A stretch of DNA of 64,000 nucleotides from Mycolicibacterium sp. 018/SC-01/001 (lineage in GTDB: Bacteria > Actinomycetota > Actinomycetes > Mycobacteriales > Mycobacteriaceae), in the NCBI RefSeq assembly GCF_007096635.1, contig NZ_VKAA01000015.1, positions 1 through 64,000 of the forward strand, read 5' to 3'. The position numbers and the translations under genes were made by a program. The notes under the pieces were generated by a model. The model searched no databases. It saw only the letters and a program-made list of their open reading frames with translations, and was not told the DNA's origin. This document shows positions 8,671 to 16,962 of the stretch, one piece after another; positions within the stretch are counted from its first letter, which is position 1; every line of letters starts with the position of its first letter.

Positions 8671-9862
8671 CCGCGAAGGCCGCCACCGCCCCGATCACGA
8701 TGATCGCGGGGGGCCTGATGCCCTCCTCGCGGATGCGTTCAGGAGCGTCCGCGAGCGTGGCCCGCAAACTCCGCTGCGCCGACAGCGTTCCATGCTGGAC
8801 CACGAGCACCGGAGTATCCGCTGGTCGGCCGCCTTCCAACAGCACCTTTGCGAAGAGTTCGATGCGTTCGACAGCCATCAGCAAAACGATCGTGCCGTGC
8901 AGCGCAGCCAACGCATCCCAATTCACTAACGATTCGGGGTGATCCGGCGCGACATGGCCGCTGACCACCACGAATTCGTGCGTCATGGCCCGGTGGGTGA
9001 CCGGAACGCCGGCCAACGCCGGAACGGCTATGGCACTGGTCACACCCGGCACGATCGTGACCGGAATCCCGGCGTCGGCGCACGCGATCACTTCCTCGTA
9101 GCCGCGCGCGAACACGAACGGATCACCACCCTTGAGGCGGACGACGAACTTGCCCTGCTTCGCCCGGTCGATCAGGACGTCGTTGATCGCGTCCTGCGCC
9201 ATCGCACGGCCGTAGGGGATCTTCGCGGCGTCGATGACCTCGACGTCCGGTGACAGTTCTGCGAGCAGATCCTGCGGGGCGAGCCGATCGGCCACCACCA
9301 CGTCGGCGTGGGCGAGCAGTCGGCGGCCCCGCACGGTGATCAGTTCCGGATCGCCCGGCCCTCCCCCGACCAACGCGACCCCGCCGGCCACCACGCCGGG
9401 TGCGTCAGCGGTGATCACGCCCTGCTGCAGCGCCTCGTGGATCGCCGAGCGAATGGCCGCCGACCGGCGGTGTTCGCCGCCGGCCAACACACCCACCGAG
9501 AGGCCCTCGTATTCGAATGTGGCCGGCGTGACGGCGGTCCCGTCGACGGCGATGTCGGCCCGGACGCAGAACACCCGGCGAGTCTCGGCCTCGGCGACGA
9601 TGGCAGCGTTGACGTCGGGATCGTCGGTGGCCGCGATCACATACCAGGCGTCCTCGAGATCTCCATCACGAAAAGGCCGCAGCGTCAGCGTGATTCCGTC
9701 CATCGCCTCCACCGCGGGGGTCGCGGCGATGGTGATGACGTGCACGTCGGCACCGGAGGCCACCAGCAGGGGCAGGCGTCGCTGGGCGACGCCACCGCCT
9801 CCCACGACGACGACCTTTTTGCCGGCCAGGCGCAGGCCCACCAGATAGGCGTTGTCGGTCAC
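8666..9862 (-). CDS. cysG: Siroheme synthase-type fusion: precorrin-2 dehydrogenase + uroporphyrinogen-III methyltransferase
   Basis: A 398-residue bifunctional enzyme for siroheme/precorrin-2 synthesis. Residues 1 to about 150 are an NAD-binding Rossmann domain (GKKVVVVGGGGVAQRR at 14-29) for precorrin-2 oxidation and perhaps ferrochelation. The C-terminal half is the SAM-dependent uroporphyrinogen-III C-methyltransferase, with GGGPGDPELITVRG near residue 166, KGGDPFVFARG, and the VPGVTSA motif. It is slightly shorter than E. coli CysG (457), as usual in mycobacteria. The start GTG overlaps the cobB stop (GTGA), so it is translationally coupled to the cobalamin operon. Confidence 0.93.
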   Translation of the reverse strand: MTDNAYLVGLRLAGKKVVVVGGGGVAQRRLPLLVASGADVHVITIAATPAVEAMDGITLTLRPFRDGDLEDAWYVIAATDDPDVNAAIVAEAETRRVFCVRADIAVDGTAVTPATFEYEGLSVGVLAGGEHRRSAAIRSAIHEALQQGVITADAPGVVAGGVALVGGGPGDPELITVRGRRLLAHADVVVADRLAPQDLLAELSPDVEVIDAAKIPYGRAMAQDAINDVLIDRAKQGKFVVRLKGGDPFVFARGYEEVIACADAGIPVTIVPGVTSAIAVPALAGVPVTHRAMTHEFVVVSGHVAPDHPESLVNWDALAALHGTIVLLMAVERIELFAKVLLEGGRPADTPVLVVQHGTLSAQRSLRATLADAPERIREEGIRPPAIIVIGAVAAFAA

Positions 9863-11232
9863 CCGGCGAGCTTAGAGCGTGCCGCCGCACGGACGAAGCG
9901 GGCGATCGCCTCGGGGTGGGCGGCCGGATGGGTGTGCAGGTAGCCCGCATGCACCCCGGCCTGGACGGCGCCGTCGTCGACCATCGCGCCCGCCCGGCCG
10001 CGATAGCGCCAGGCCGGTTGCCTTTCTGGTGCGTAATGCATTGCGGTGCGGTGGAATTCGTGCCCGACGACCCGATCGCCGATGCGGTGCAGCGAAGAAT
10101 CCGCAACGGCCACGGCGTCCCGGTAACCCAGGGTCAGCGATGGCGTGAACGACGCCGAGCCTGCGATCACACCGCACATGGGATGGCCGTCGAGGTCATC
10201 GGCCAGGTAGGTCAGCCCGGCACATTCGGCGTGGACCGGGGCGCCTGCATCGGCCAGCGCGGCGATCTGCTCGCGCACAGCGTGGTTCGCCGACAGCGCG
10301 GGGCCGAACTCCTCCGGGAACCCGCCCGGGATGACGAGCGCGGACGTGCGCGCGGGCAGCGCGTCGGTGAGGGGGTCGAATGCGACGACGTCGGCACCTG
10401 CGGCGGCGAGCAGTTCGGCGTGTTCGGCGTAGGTGAAGGTGAACGCCCGGCCCGCGGCCAGCGCGACGGTCGCCGGGGCGTCGACGGGCTCGCCGACGTC
10501 CGGGCTCCACGGATCGTCGGTGACGGCGCTGCGGGCCGCCGCGACGACGGCGCCGAGATCGACGTGCCGGGCGACCAGCTCGGCCATCGCATCAACGGCG
10601 GCGCGGGCCTGCGTGCCGTGCTCGACGGCGGTCACGAGCCCGAGGTGGCGCGACGGGACCGCGAGCTCGTCGGTACGAGGAACGGCGCCCAGCACCGCGA
10701 CGCCCGCCTGCTCGCAGCCCTGCCGCAGCACCGCCTCGTGGCGCGCCGATCCGACGCGGTTGAGAATCACGCCGACGAGCCGGACCGAGCTGTCGAAGGT
10801 GGCGAAGCCGTGCACCAGTGCACCGACGCTGTGACTCTGTCCGCGGGCGTCGACGACGAGGATCACCGGGGTGCCGAGCATCCCGGCGACGTGGGCGGTG
10901 GAGCCGCGGGCGGCCCCGGTGGCCGGGGCATCGCTGATCCTCCCGTCGAAGAGGCCCATCACGCCTTCGACGACCGCGATGTCAGCGCCGGCGCAGCCGT
11001 GCCGGTAGAGCGGTCCGATGAGGTGGTCACCGACGAGTACGGGATCGAGGTTGCGCCCCGGCCGGAGCGCGGCCAGACCGTGGTAGCCCGGGTCGATGAA
11101 GTCGGGGCCGACCTTGAACGGGGCGACCCGGTGCCCCGCCTGCCGTAGCGCGCCGATGAGGCCGGTCGCGATCGTGGTCTTGCCGCTGCCGGACGACGGT
11201 GCGGCGATGACGATCCCCGGGGTGGCTACCAC
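9859..11232 (-). CDS. cobB: Cobyrinic acid a,c-diamide synthase
   Basis: Glutamine- and ATP-dependent amidation of the a and c side chains of the corrin ring. The 457-residue protein has the P-loop APSSGSGKTT (residues 11-20), the switch segment GPDFIDPGYH, and a C-terminal class I glutamine amidotransferase domain with nucleophile Cys337 (HAECAGLTYLAD) and a late HEFHRTAM segment. The start is GTG 11232, lying at the very edge of a 38-bp tandem repeat that separates it from cobO. It overlaps cysG at its 3' end. Order cobO-cobB-cysG is an operon. Confidence 0.94.
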   Translation of the reverse strand: MVATPGIVIAAPSSGSGKTTIATGLIGALRQAGHRVAPFKVGPDFIDPGYHGLAALRPGRNLDPVLVGDHLIGPLYRHGCAGADIAVVEGVMGLFDGRISDAPATGAARGSTAHVAGMLGTPVILVVDARGQSHSVGALVHGFATFDSSVRLVGVILNRVGSARHEAVLRQGCEQAGVAVLGAVPRTDELAVPSRHLGLVTAVEHGTQARAAVDAMAELVARHVDLGAVVAAARSAVTDDPWSPDVGEPVDAPATVALAAGRAFTFTYAEHAELLAAAGADVVAFDPLTDALPARTSALVIPGGFPEEFGPALSANHAVREQIAALADAGAPVHAECAGLTYLADDLDGHPMCGVIAGSASFTPSLTLGYRDAVAVADSSLHRIGDRVVGHEFHRTAMHYAPERQPAWRYRGRAGAMVDDGAVQAGVHAGYLHTHPAAHPEAIARFVRAAARSKLAG

Positions 11233-11344
11233 TCGCAGCCCTGTCTGTCGTGGTTCGCTGCGCTCACCACTCGGAGCCCTGTCTGTCGTGGTTCGCTGCG
11301 CTCACCACTCGGAGCCCTGTCTGTCGTGGTTCGCTGCGCTCACC
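11231..11344. repeat. 38-bp tandem repeat, three copies, bridging cobO stop and cobB start
   Basis: Three contiguous 38-bp units at 11231-11268, 11269-11306 and 11307-11344. Units 2 and 3 are identical; unit 1 differs at one base (C for G at position 6). Each unit contains GTGGT...ACCAC arms around a GCTGCGC core, so each can fold on itself. The TGA stop of cobO lies in unit 3 and the GTG of cobB at the edge of unit 1, so the repeat forms almost the whole intercistronic space. It looks like a recent expansion of a short palindromic element. Confidence 0.9.
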
Positions 11345-11954
11345 ACTCGATTCCCCGCTGGCCCTTGCGGCCCACGTCCATCGGATGCTTGACCTTCGTC
11401 ATCTCGGTGACCAGGTCGGCGGCATCGAGCAGCGCGGCCGGCGCGTCGCGCCCGGTGATCACCACGTGCTGGGTGCCGGGCCGCGACGACAGCACGTCGA
11501 CCACGTCGGCGACATCGACCCAGCCCCACTTCAGCGGGTAGGTGAACTCGTCGAGCACGTAGAAGTCATGGCGCTGCTCGGAGAGCCGGCGCACGATCTC
11601 GGCCCACCCCTCGGCGGCAGCGGCGGCGTGGTCCTCCTCGGTGCCGGCTTTGCGCGACCAGGACCAGCCCGATCCCATCTTGTGCCATTCGACGGGCCCG
11701 CCGATGCCGTGTTCGGCGTGGACGCGCCCCAACTCCCGCAGCGCGGTCTCCTCCCCCACCTTCCACTTGGCGCTCTTGACGAACTGGAACACCGCCACGT
11801 CGAAGCCCTGGTTCCAGGCCCGCAGCGCCATCCCGAACGCGGCGGTGGACTTGCCCTTGCCCGCGCCGGTGTGCACCGCGAGCAGCGGCGCGTGGCGACG
11901 GGCGCGGGTCGTCAACCCGTCGCGGGGGACGGCCGTCGGCTGACCCTGGGGCAT
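11340..11954 (-). CDS. cobO: Corrinoid (cob(I)yrinic acid a,c-diamide) adenosyltransferase
   Basis: Transfers the 5'-deoxyadenosyl group from ATP to reduced corrinoids (CobA/CobO family). The 204-residue protein carries the P-loop-like GAGKGKST at residues 30-37, FVKSAKWKVGEE, and the conserved DEFTYPLKWGWVD region. It ends GRKGQRGIEW. The ATG at 11954 has a GAGGGAAGGAA ribosome-binding site. It sits 13 bp after the chelatase gene and before cobB, within the cobalamin operon. Length is normal for the family. Confidence 0.95.
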   Translation of the reverse strand: MPQGQPTAVPRDGLTTRARRHAPLLAVHTGAGKGKSTAAFGMALRAWNQGFDVAVFQFVKSAKWKVGEETALRELGRVHAEHGIGGPVEWHKMGSGWSWSRKAGTEEDHAAAAAEGWAEIVRRLSEQRHDFYVLDEFTYPLKWGWVDVADVVDVLSSRPGTQHVVITGRDAPAALLDAADLVTEMTKVKHPMDVGRKGQRGIEW

Positions 11955-11967
11955 CGCGTTCCTTCCC

Positions 11968-13845
11968 TCAGGCCGCGGCCTGCGTCTTGACCACCGCGGT
12001 CAGCGCGTCGGCGCGCAGCTGATCGAGCCGCACCGCGGGCGCACCCAGGCACCGCGCCAGGTCCTGGGCCAAACCCAAACGTACATACGATGTTTCGCAG
12101 TCCACGACGACAGCCGAGGCGCCCTCGGCCACCAGCCGGGCGGCGGCCGTGGCGGTGCGACCCAACGGGTTCGGGCCGCCGGTGGCGCGCCCATCGGTGA
12201 GCACCACCACCAGAGCGCGCCGCGCCCGGTCGCGTGTGCGCTCCCGGACCACCATGTCGCGTGCAGCGAGCAGCCCTTGGGCCAGCGGCGTCCGCCCGCC
12301 GGTGTCGAACCGCGCCAGTCGCGTACTGGCCACGTACACCGACGACGTCGGCGGCAGCAGCACCCGGGCGTCCTGACCACGGAACGTGATCACCGCGACC
12401 TTGTCCCGGCGCTGGTACGCGTCACGCAACAGCGACAGCGTGGCTCCGCTGACCGCCGACATCCGGTCGCGTGCCGCCATCGACCCCGATGCGTCGACGA
12501 CGAAGATCACCAGATTTCCTTCGCGGCCCTCCCGCACGGCGCGGCGCAGGTCATCCGGTCCGGGTCGCAGCGGGCCCGCACCACTGTGGCGTCCGGCGGC
12601 CGCGAGCAACGTGCCGAACACGTGCATGCCGTACCCGGTCTGCGCATCGGTGGTCGCGGCGACGGTCGTGCCGGTGCGGTTGCGCGCCCGGGAGCGGCGG
12701 CCGGGTGCACCGTCACCGACACCCGGCACCACCAGCGCTCGGGTCCGGAACGCCGCCGCCGGTGCCGCGCTGGGACGCGTCGGCGGCGGCGCCGACGGCG
12801 ATTGTGACTGCGGCGCAGCATCTTCGGTGCCATCGGCGGGTGAGGGGGCGCCGCCACCGGGCGGGTCGGGTTCCGGGTCGGGGCGCGATTCGTCGGAGGC
12901 CGCGTCACCGGCCTGTGCCATCGCATCGTCGAGCCGGCCCTCGTCGAGCCCGGGATCGTCGAACGGGTCGCGCCGGCGGCGGTGCGGCAGCGCCAGTTCC
13001 GCGGCCACCCGCACGTCCTCTTCGGCCACCTCGAGCGCCCCGCGCCAGGCTGCGTGGGCGATCGCGGTCCGCGCCACCACCAGATCGGCGCGCATGCCGT
13101 CGACGTCGAAGGCGGCGCAGAGTGCCGCAATGCGCCGTAACTCGTTGTCGGGCAACACCACATCGACAACCCGGGCGCGCGCGTCGGCGATGTGACGGGC
13201 CAACTCGGCGTCGGCGCCGGCGTAGCGGGCCGCGAACCCGGCAGGATCGGCCTCGAACGCCAGGCGCTGGCGGATCACCTCGGCGCGGACGTCCACATCG
13301 CGGGAGGCCACCACGTCCACCGTCAACCCGAACCGATCGAGCAGCTGCGGACGTAGTTCTCCCTCTTCGGGATTCATCGTTCCGATCAACACGAAACGCG
13401 CCTCGTGACTGTGGGAGACCCCGTCGCGCTCGACGTGCACCCGGCCCATCGCCGCCGCGTCCAGCAGGACGTCGACGAGATGGTCGTGCAGCAGGTTGAC
13501 CTCGTCGACGTAGAGGACACCGCGATGCGCGCGCGCCAGCAGGCCCGGCGAGAAGGCGTGCTCACCGTCGCGCAGCACCTTCTGCAGGTCCAGCGAACCG
13601 ACCACGCGGTCCTCGGTCGCGCCGATCGGCAACTCGACCAGCTGTCCCCCGTCAGCACCCGCGATCCGGAACGACTGGGTCAGCACCTGCGCCAGGCCAC
13701 GCACCGCCGTCGATTTCGCGGTGCCCTTCTCCCCGCGGATCAGCACGCCGCCGATGTCCGGGCGCACCGCGCACAACACCAGCGCCACCTTCAGGCGGTC
13801 GTGGCCGACCAGCGCGCTGAACGGGTAGAGCTCCTGACCCGTCAC
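11968..13845 (-). CDS. Fused magnesium/cobalt chelatase-type subunit (ChlI-ChlD)
   Basis: A 625-residue AAA+ ATPase fused to a von Willebrand A domain, like Rv2850c. Walker A GEKGTAKS is at 38-45, Walker B LYVDEVNLL at 111-119, and the arginine-finger region QLLDRFGLTVDV at 167-178. Residues about 315-430 are a Pro/Ser/acidic linker. The VWA MIDAS motif DASGS is at 451-455. Such proteins drive metal insertion into tetrapyrroles. Its neighbours make cobalamin, so a cobalt-chelation role is the natural inference, although no large CobN-type subunit is in this window. The GTG start overlaps the upstream GNAT stop (GTGA). Confidence 0.85.
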   Translation of the reverse strand: MTGQELYPFSALVGHDRLKVALVLCAVRPDIGGVLIRGEKGTAKSTAVRGLAQVLTQSFRIAGADGGQLVELPIGATEDRVVGSLDLQKVLRDGEHAFSPGLLARAHRGVLYVDEVNLLHDHLVDVLLDAAAMGRVHVERDGVSHSHEARFVLIGTMNPEEGELRPQLLDRFGLTVDVVASRDVDVRAEVIRQRLAFEADPAGFAARYAGADAELARHIADARARVVDVVLPDNELRRIAALCAAFDVDGMRADLVVARTAIAHAAWRGALEVAEEDVRVAAELALPHRRRRDPFDDPGLDEGRLDDAMAQAGDAASDESRPDPEPDPPGGGAPSPADGTEDAAPQSQSPSAPPPTRPSAAPAAAFRTRALVVPGVGDGAPGRRSRARNRTGTTVAATTDAQTGYGMHVFGTLLAAAGRHSGAGPLRPGPDDLRRAVREGREGNLVIFVVDASGSMAARDRMSAVSGATLSLLRDAYQRRDKVAVITFRGQDARVLLPPTSSVYVASTRLARFDTGGRTPLAQGLLAARDMVVRERTRDRARRALVVVLTDGRATGGPNPLGRTATAAARLVAEGASAVVVDCETSYVRLGLAQDLARCLGAPAVRLDQLRADALTAVVKTQAAA

Positions 13846-14288
13846 GGTTTGACCATCGGGACGTGCGGGATGCCGTCGTCGAGGAATTCGTCTCCGTCAC
13901 GGACGAATCCGTGTCTGCCGTACATCTCCTCGAGATAGGTCTGGGCGTTGATGTGGCAGGGGTAGTCCCCGACCTCGGCGAGCGCGGCCGTCAGCAACCG
14001 GGCGGTGTGCCCGTGGCCTCGATCGGAGCGTTTCGTGCAGACCCGTCCGATCCGGAACGCCTTGTGCCCGGCCGGATGCTCCTCCATCAGACGCAGCGTC
14101 GAAATCACCTGTCCCTCAGCACTTTCCAGCCAGAAATGCCGGGTCTCACTCAGCAGGTCCCTGCCGTCGAGCTCGGGATAGGGCGTCGCCTGTTCGACGA
14201 CGAACACCTCCACGCGCAACTTGAGCAGCTCGTAGAGCGTGGCCGCGTCGAGATCCTTGGCCCAGCTGCGGCGCAACGCCGCGGTCAT
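13842..14288 (-). CDS. GNAT acetyltransferase, ElaA-like
   Basis: A 148-residue GCN5-related N-acetyltransferase. The start chosen is ATG 14288 (MTAALRRSWAKDLDAATLYELLKLR). The ElaA-like N-terminus LYELLKLRVEVFVVEQ..PYPELDGRD is clear, and the acetyl-CoA loop is RIGRVCTKRSDRGHGHTARLL. It ends in YGRHGFVRDGDEFLDDGIPHVPM, typical of the family. Substrate unknown. It lies 13 bp after mqo and overlaps the chelatase start. Confidence 0.85.
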   Translation of the reverse strand: MTAALRRSWAKDLDAATLYELLKLRVEVFVVEQATPYPELDGRDLLSETRHFWLESAEGQVISTLRLMEEHPAGHKAFRIGRVCTKRSDRGHGHTARLLTAALAEVGDYPCHINAQTYLEEMYGRHGFVRDGDEFLDDGIPHVPMVKP

Positions 14289-14301
14289 CGGAGCGACACC
14301 G

Positions 14302-15858
14302 TCAAACGGTCGCCGTCGTCGCGGTGTGCTCGGTGCCTGCCGAGGACACATCGGGTGCGGTCTCGGGCAGTGCACCGGCCGGCTTGTCGAGCTTGAGCAC
14401 CGTGGTGCCGCGGGCCCAGATCTCGTCGAACAGCTCGGGCTCCTCGGACAATTTGGTGCCCAGCGACGGCACCATCGTCTTGATCGTGGGCAGCCACGAC
14501 TGGTAGCGGTCGGCGAAGCACCGCGACATCACCTCGAGCATCGCCGGCACCGCGGTCGACGCGCCCGGAGAGGCGCCGAGCAGACCCGCGATGCTGCCGT
14601 CGGCCGCAGAGAGCACGGTGGTACCGAACTCCAGGACGCCGCCCTTGCCTTTGGCCTTGCGGATCACCTGCACCCGCTGGCCGGCGATGTCGAGCTCCCA
14701 GTCGGAATTGCGGGCACTCGGCGCGAACTCCCGCAGCGCGTCCACCCGCGCCGACTCACTGAGCAGCAGCTGCCCGATCAGGTACTTCAGCAGACCCATC
14801 TCGGTCAGCCCCACACCCAGCATCGAGACCAGGTTGTTCGGCTTGACCGACAGCGGCAGGTCGGTGACCTTGCCCTGTTTGAGGAACTTCGGCGACCACC
14901 CGGCGAACGGCCCGAACAGCAGCCACGAGCGGCCGTTGATCACGCGGGTGTCCAGGTGGGGCACCGACATCGGCGGCGCGCCCAGCGGCGGCAACCCGTA
15001 CACCTTGGCCTGGTGGCGCGCGGTCAGGTCGGGATTGCCGCTGCGCAGCCACTGCCCGCCGACCGGGAAACCACCGAATCCCTTGGCCTCCTTGATGCCG
15101 GCCTTCTGCAGCAGCGGCAGCGCACCGCCGCCGGCGCCGACGAACACGAAGCCCGCGTTGAACTTTCGCTTCTGGCCGGTGCGGCGGTTGACGACCTTGA
15201 CCGTCCAGCGCCCGTCGGACCCCTGGTCCAGATCGGTCACGTCGTGGCCGAACAACGTCGACATGCCGTGTTTGGCACCGAAACCGATCAGCTGCCGCGA
15301 CAGCGAGCCGAAGTCGACGTCGGTGCCGTCCTGGGACCAGTTCAGCCCGACCGGCTCGGAGAAGTCCCGTCGCTCGGCCATCAGCGGCAACCTGCGGACG
15401 AATTCATCGCGATCGTCGATGAACTCCATCCGGGCGAACAGCGGATTGGTCACCAGCGCGTCGTACCGGGCCTTGAGGTACTTCACGTGCTCCTCGCCCT
15501 GCACGAAGCTCACATGCGGGATCGGGTTGAGGAAGCTGCGCACGTCGGGCAGCACGCCGTTCTCGACCGCGTACGTCCAGAACTGGCGTGACACCTGGAA
15601 CTGCTCGTTGACGTTGACGGCCTTGGCGATGTCGATGCTGCCGTCCGGACGTGCCGGGGTGTAGTTGAGTTCACACAGCGCCGAGTGCCCGGTGCCGGCG
15701 TTGTTCCACGGGTCACTGCTCTCGGCGGCCGCGCCGTCGAGACGCTCGACGAGCGTCATCGACCAATTGGGCTCCACCAGCCGCAGCAGCGCCGACAGCG
15801 TCGCGCTCATGATGCCCGCCCCTACCAGCAGGACGTCGGTCTTCTCCGCTTCAGACAC
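14302..15858 (-). CDS. mqo: Malate:quinone oxidoreductase
   Basis: Membrane-associated FAD enzyme oxidising L-malate to oxaloacetate and reducing the quinone pool. With the GTG at 15858 (VSEAEKTDVLLVGAGIMSATL) it is 518 residues, close to the family norm; a longer start at 15897 is possible. The N-terminal GAGIMSATL dinucleotide fold, the NPIPHVSFVQGEE segment and the GAGGGALPLLQKAGI motif identify Mqo. A Thr/Ala-rich tail follows the family's usual end. It is divergent from the hydrolase gene at 15964. Confidence 0.93.
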   Translation of the reverse strand: MSEAEKTDVLLVGAGIMSATLSALLRLVEPNWSMTLVERLDGAAAESSDPWNNAGTGHSALCELNYTPARPDGSIDIAKAVNVNEQFQVSRQFWTYAVENGVLPDVRSFLNPIPHVSFVQGEEHVKYLKARYDALVTNPLFARMEFIDDRDEFVRRLPLMAERRDFSEPVGLNWSQDGTDVDFGSLSRQLIGFGAKHGMSTLFGHDVTDLDQGSDGRWTVKVVNRRTGQKRKFNAGFVFVGAGGGALPLLQKAGIKEAKGFGGFPVGGQWLRSGNPDLTARHQAKVYGLPPLGAPPMSVPHLDTRVINGRSWLLFGPFAGWSPKFLKQGKVTDLPLSVKPNNLVSMLGVGLTEMGLLKYLIGQLLLSESARVDALREFAPSARNSDWELDIAGQRVQVIRKAKGKGGVLEFGTTVLSAADGSIAGLLGASPGASTAVPAMLEVMSRCFADRYQSWLPTIKTMVPSLGTKLSEEPELFDEIWARGTTVLKLDKPAGALPETAPDVSSAGTEHTATTATV

Positions 15859-15963
15859 CAACTCGATCGGCCCTTCGTGGTCGCGTCCCCGTTGCACACG
15901 GCTTACTGGTGTTCAGGTTATCCCTCCGCGTGCGCACACGACCCTCCGACCACCTCGCACACT

Positions 15964-16962
15964 ATGGTGGCTGTCGTGTCCGGATGGCAGCCCGATGTCC
16001 TGTCCGGGTACTGGCAGACCACCTTCGCGTTGGGGCCCGACCCCGACGGAGAGGGCGATCTGGAGGCCACTCTCGTCCGCCGCGGCCCCGCCGATCCTGC
16101 CGCCCGGCGCGCGGTGCTGATGGTGCACGGCTTCACCGACTATTTCTTCAACACCGAGTTCGCCGATCATCTGGCCGCGCGCGGCATCGCCTGCTACGCG
16201 ATCGACCTCCACAAATGCGGCCGCTCACATCGCGACGGGCAGACCCCGCACTTCACCACCGACCTGGCCCGCTACGACACCGAGCTCGAGCGCGCGCTCG
16301 GTCTCATCGTCGAGGGGACGTCGGCCGAGGTGCTGGTCTACGGCCATTCGGCGGGCGGGCTGGTCGTCACGTTGTGGCTGGACCGCCGCCGCCGCACCCG
16401 AGCTGCGCCTGTGGTCTCGGGTCTGGTGCTCAACAGCCCGTGGTTCGACCTGCAGGGCCCGGCGATCCTGCGCTCACCCCCAACGACAGCGGCGCTGCGC
16501 ACGCTCGGACGGTGGCGCTCCCACGCCGTGGTGCGGCGCCCGAGCACGGGCGGTTACGGCACCACCCTGCACCGCGACTACGCGGGCGACTTCGACTACG
16601 ACCTGACGTGGAAGCCGGTCGGCGGATTCCCGGTGACGCTCGGCTGGATCCGGGCGATCCGCCGGGGACAGGCCCAGCTGCATCGCGGACTCGACGTCGG
16701 CGTACCCAACCTGATCCTGCGCTCCGACCGCAGCGTGCGCGAAGTGGCCAACCCCGAGCTGATCCAGCGCGGCGACGCGGTACTCGACGTCGCCCAGATC
16801 GCGCGGTGGGCGGGCTGTGTCGGAAATCGCACCACCGTGGTGCCCGTGGTCGATGCCAAGCACGACGTGTTCCTGTCGCTCACCGGACCTCGGCGCGCGG
16901 CTTATCGCGAATTGGATCGCTGGCTCGACTGGCATGCAGAAGAGGGAGAAACCCGTGGCTGA
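15964..16962 (+). CDS. Alpha/beta hydrolase, lysophospholipase-like
   Basis: A 332-residue alpha/beta hydrolase, positional match of Rv2854. The oxyanion segment is MVHGFTDYFF (residues 53-62). The nucleophile elbow is YGHSAGG with Ser129. The late His is in VDAKHDVFLS and an acidic residue in the strand before it. The text resembles bacterial monoacylglycerol lipase/lysophospholipase proteins. The start is ATG 15964; a GTG at 15976 is an alternative. Its 3' end overlaps the mtr start by 8 bp, so both are translated from one message. Confidence 0.85.
   Translation: MVAVVSGWQPDVLSGYWQTTFALGPDPDGEGDLEATLVRRGPADPAARRAVLMVHGFTDYFFNTEFADHLAARGIACYAIDLHKCGRSHRDGQTPHFTTDLARYDTELERALGLIVEGTSAEVLVYGHSAGGLVVTLWLDRRRRTRAAPVVSGLVLNSPWFDLQGPAILRSPPTTAALRTLGRWRSHAVVRRPSTGGYGTTLHRDYAGDFDYDLTWKPVGGFPVTLGWIRAIRRGQAQLHRGLDVGVPNLILRSDRSVREVANPELIQRGDAVLDVAQIARWAGCVGNRTTVVPVVDAKHDVFLSLTGPRRAAYRELDRWLDWHAEEGETRG

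Noticed and set aside
11231..11344. CRISPR array
   Set aside because: Units are contiguous with no variable spacers and there are only three.
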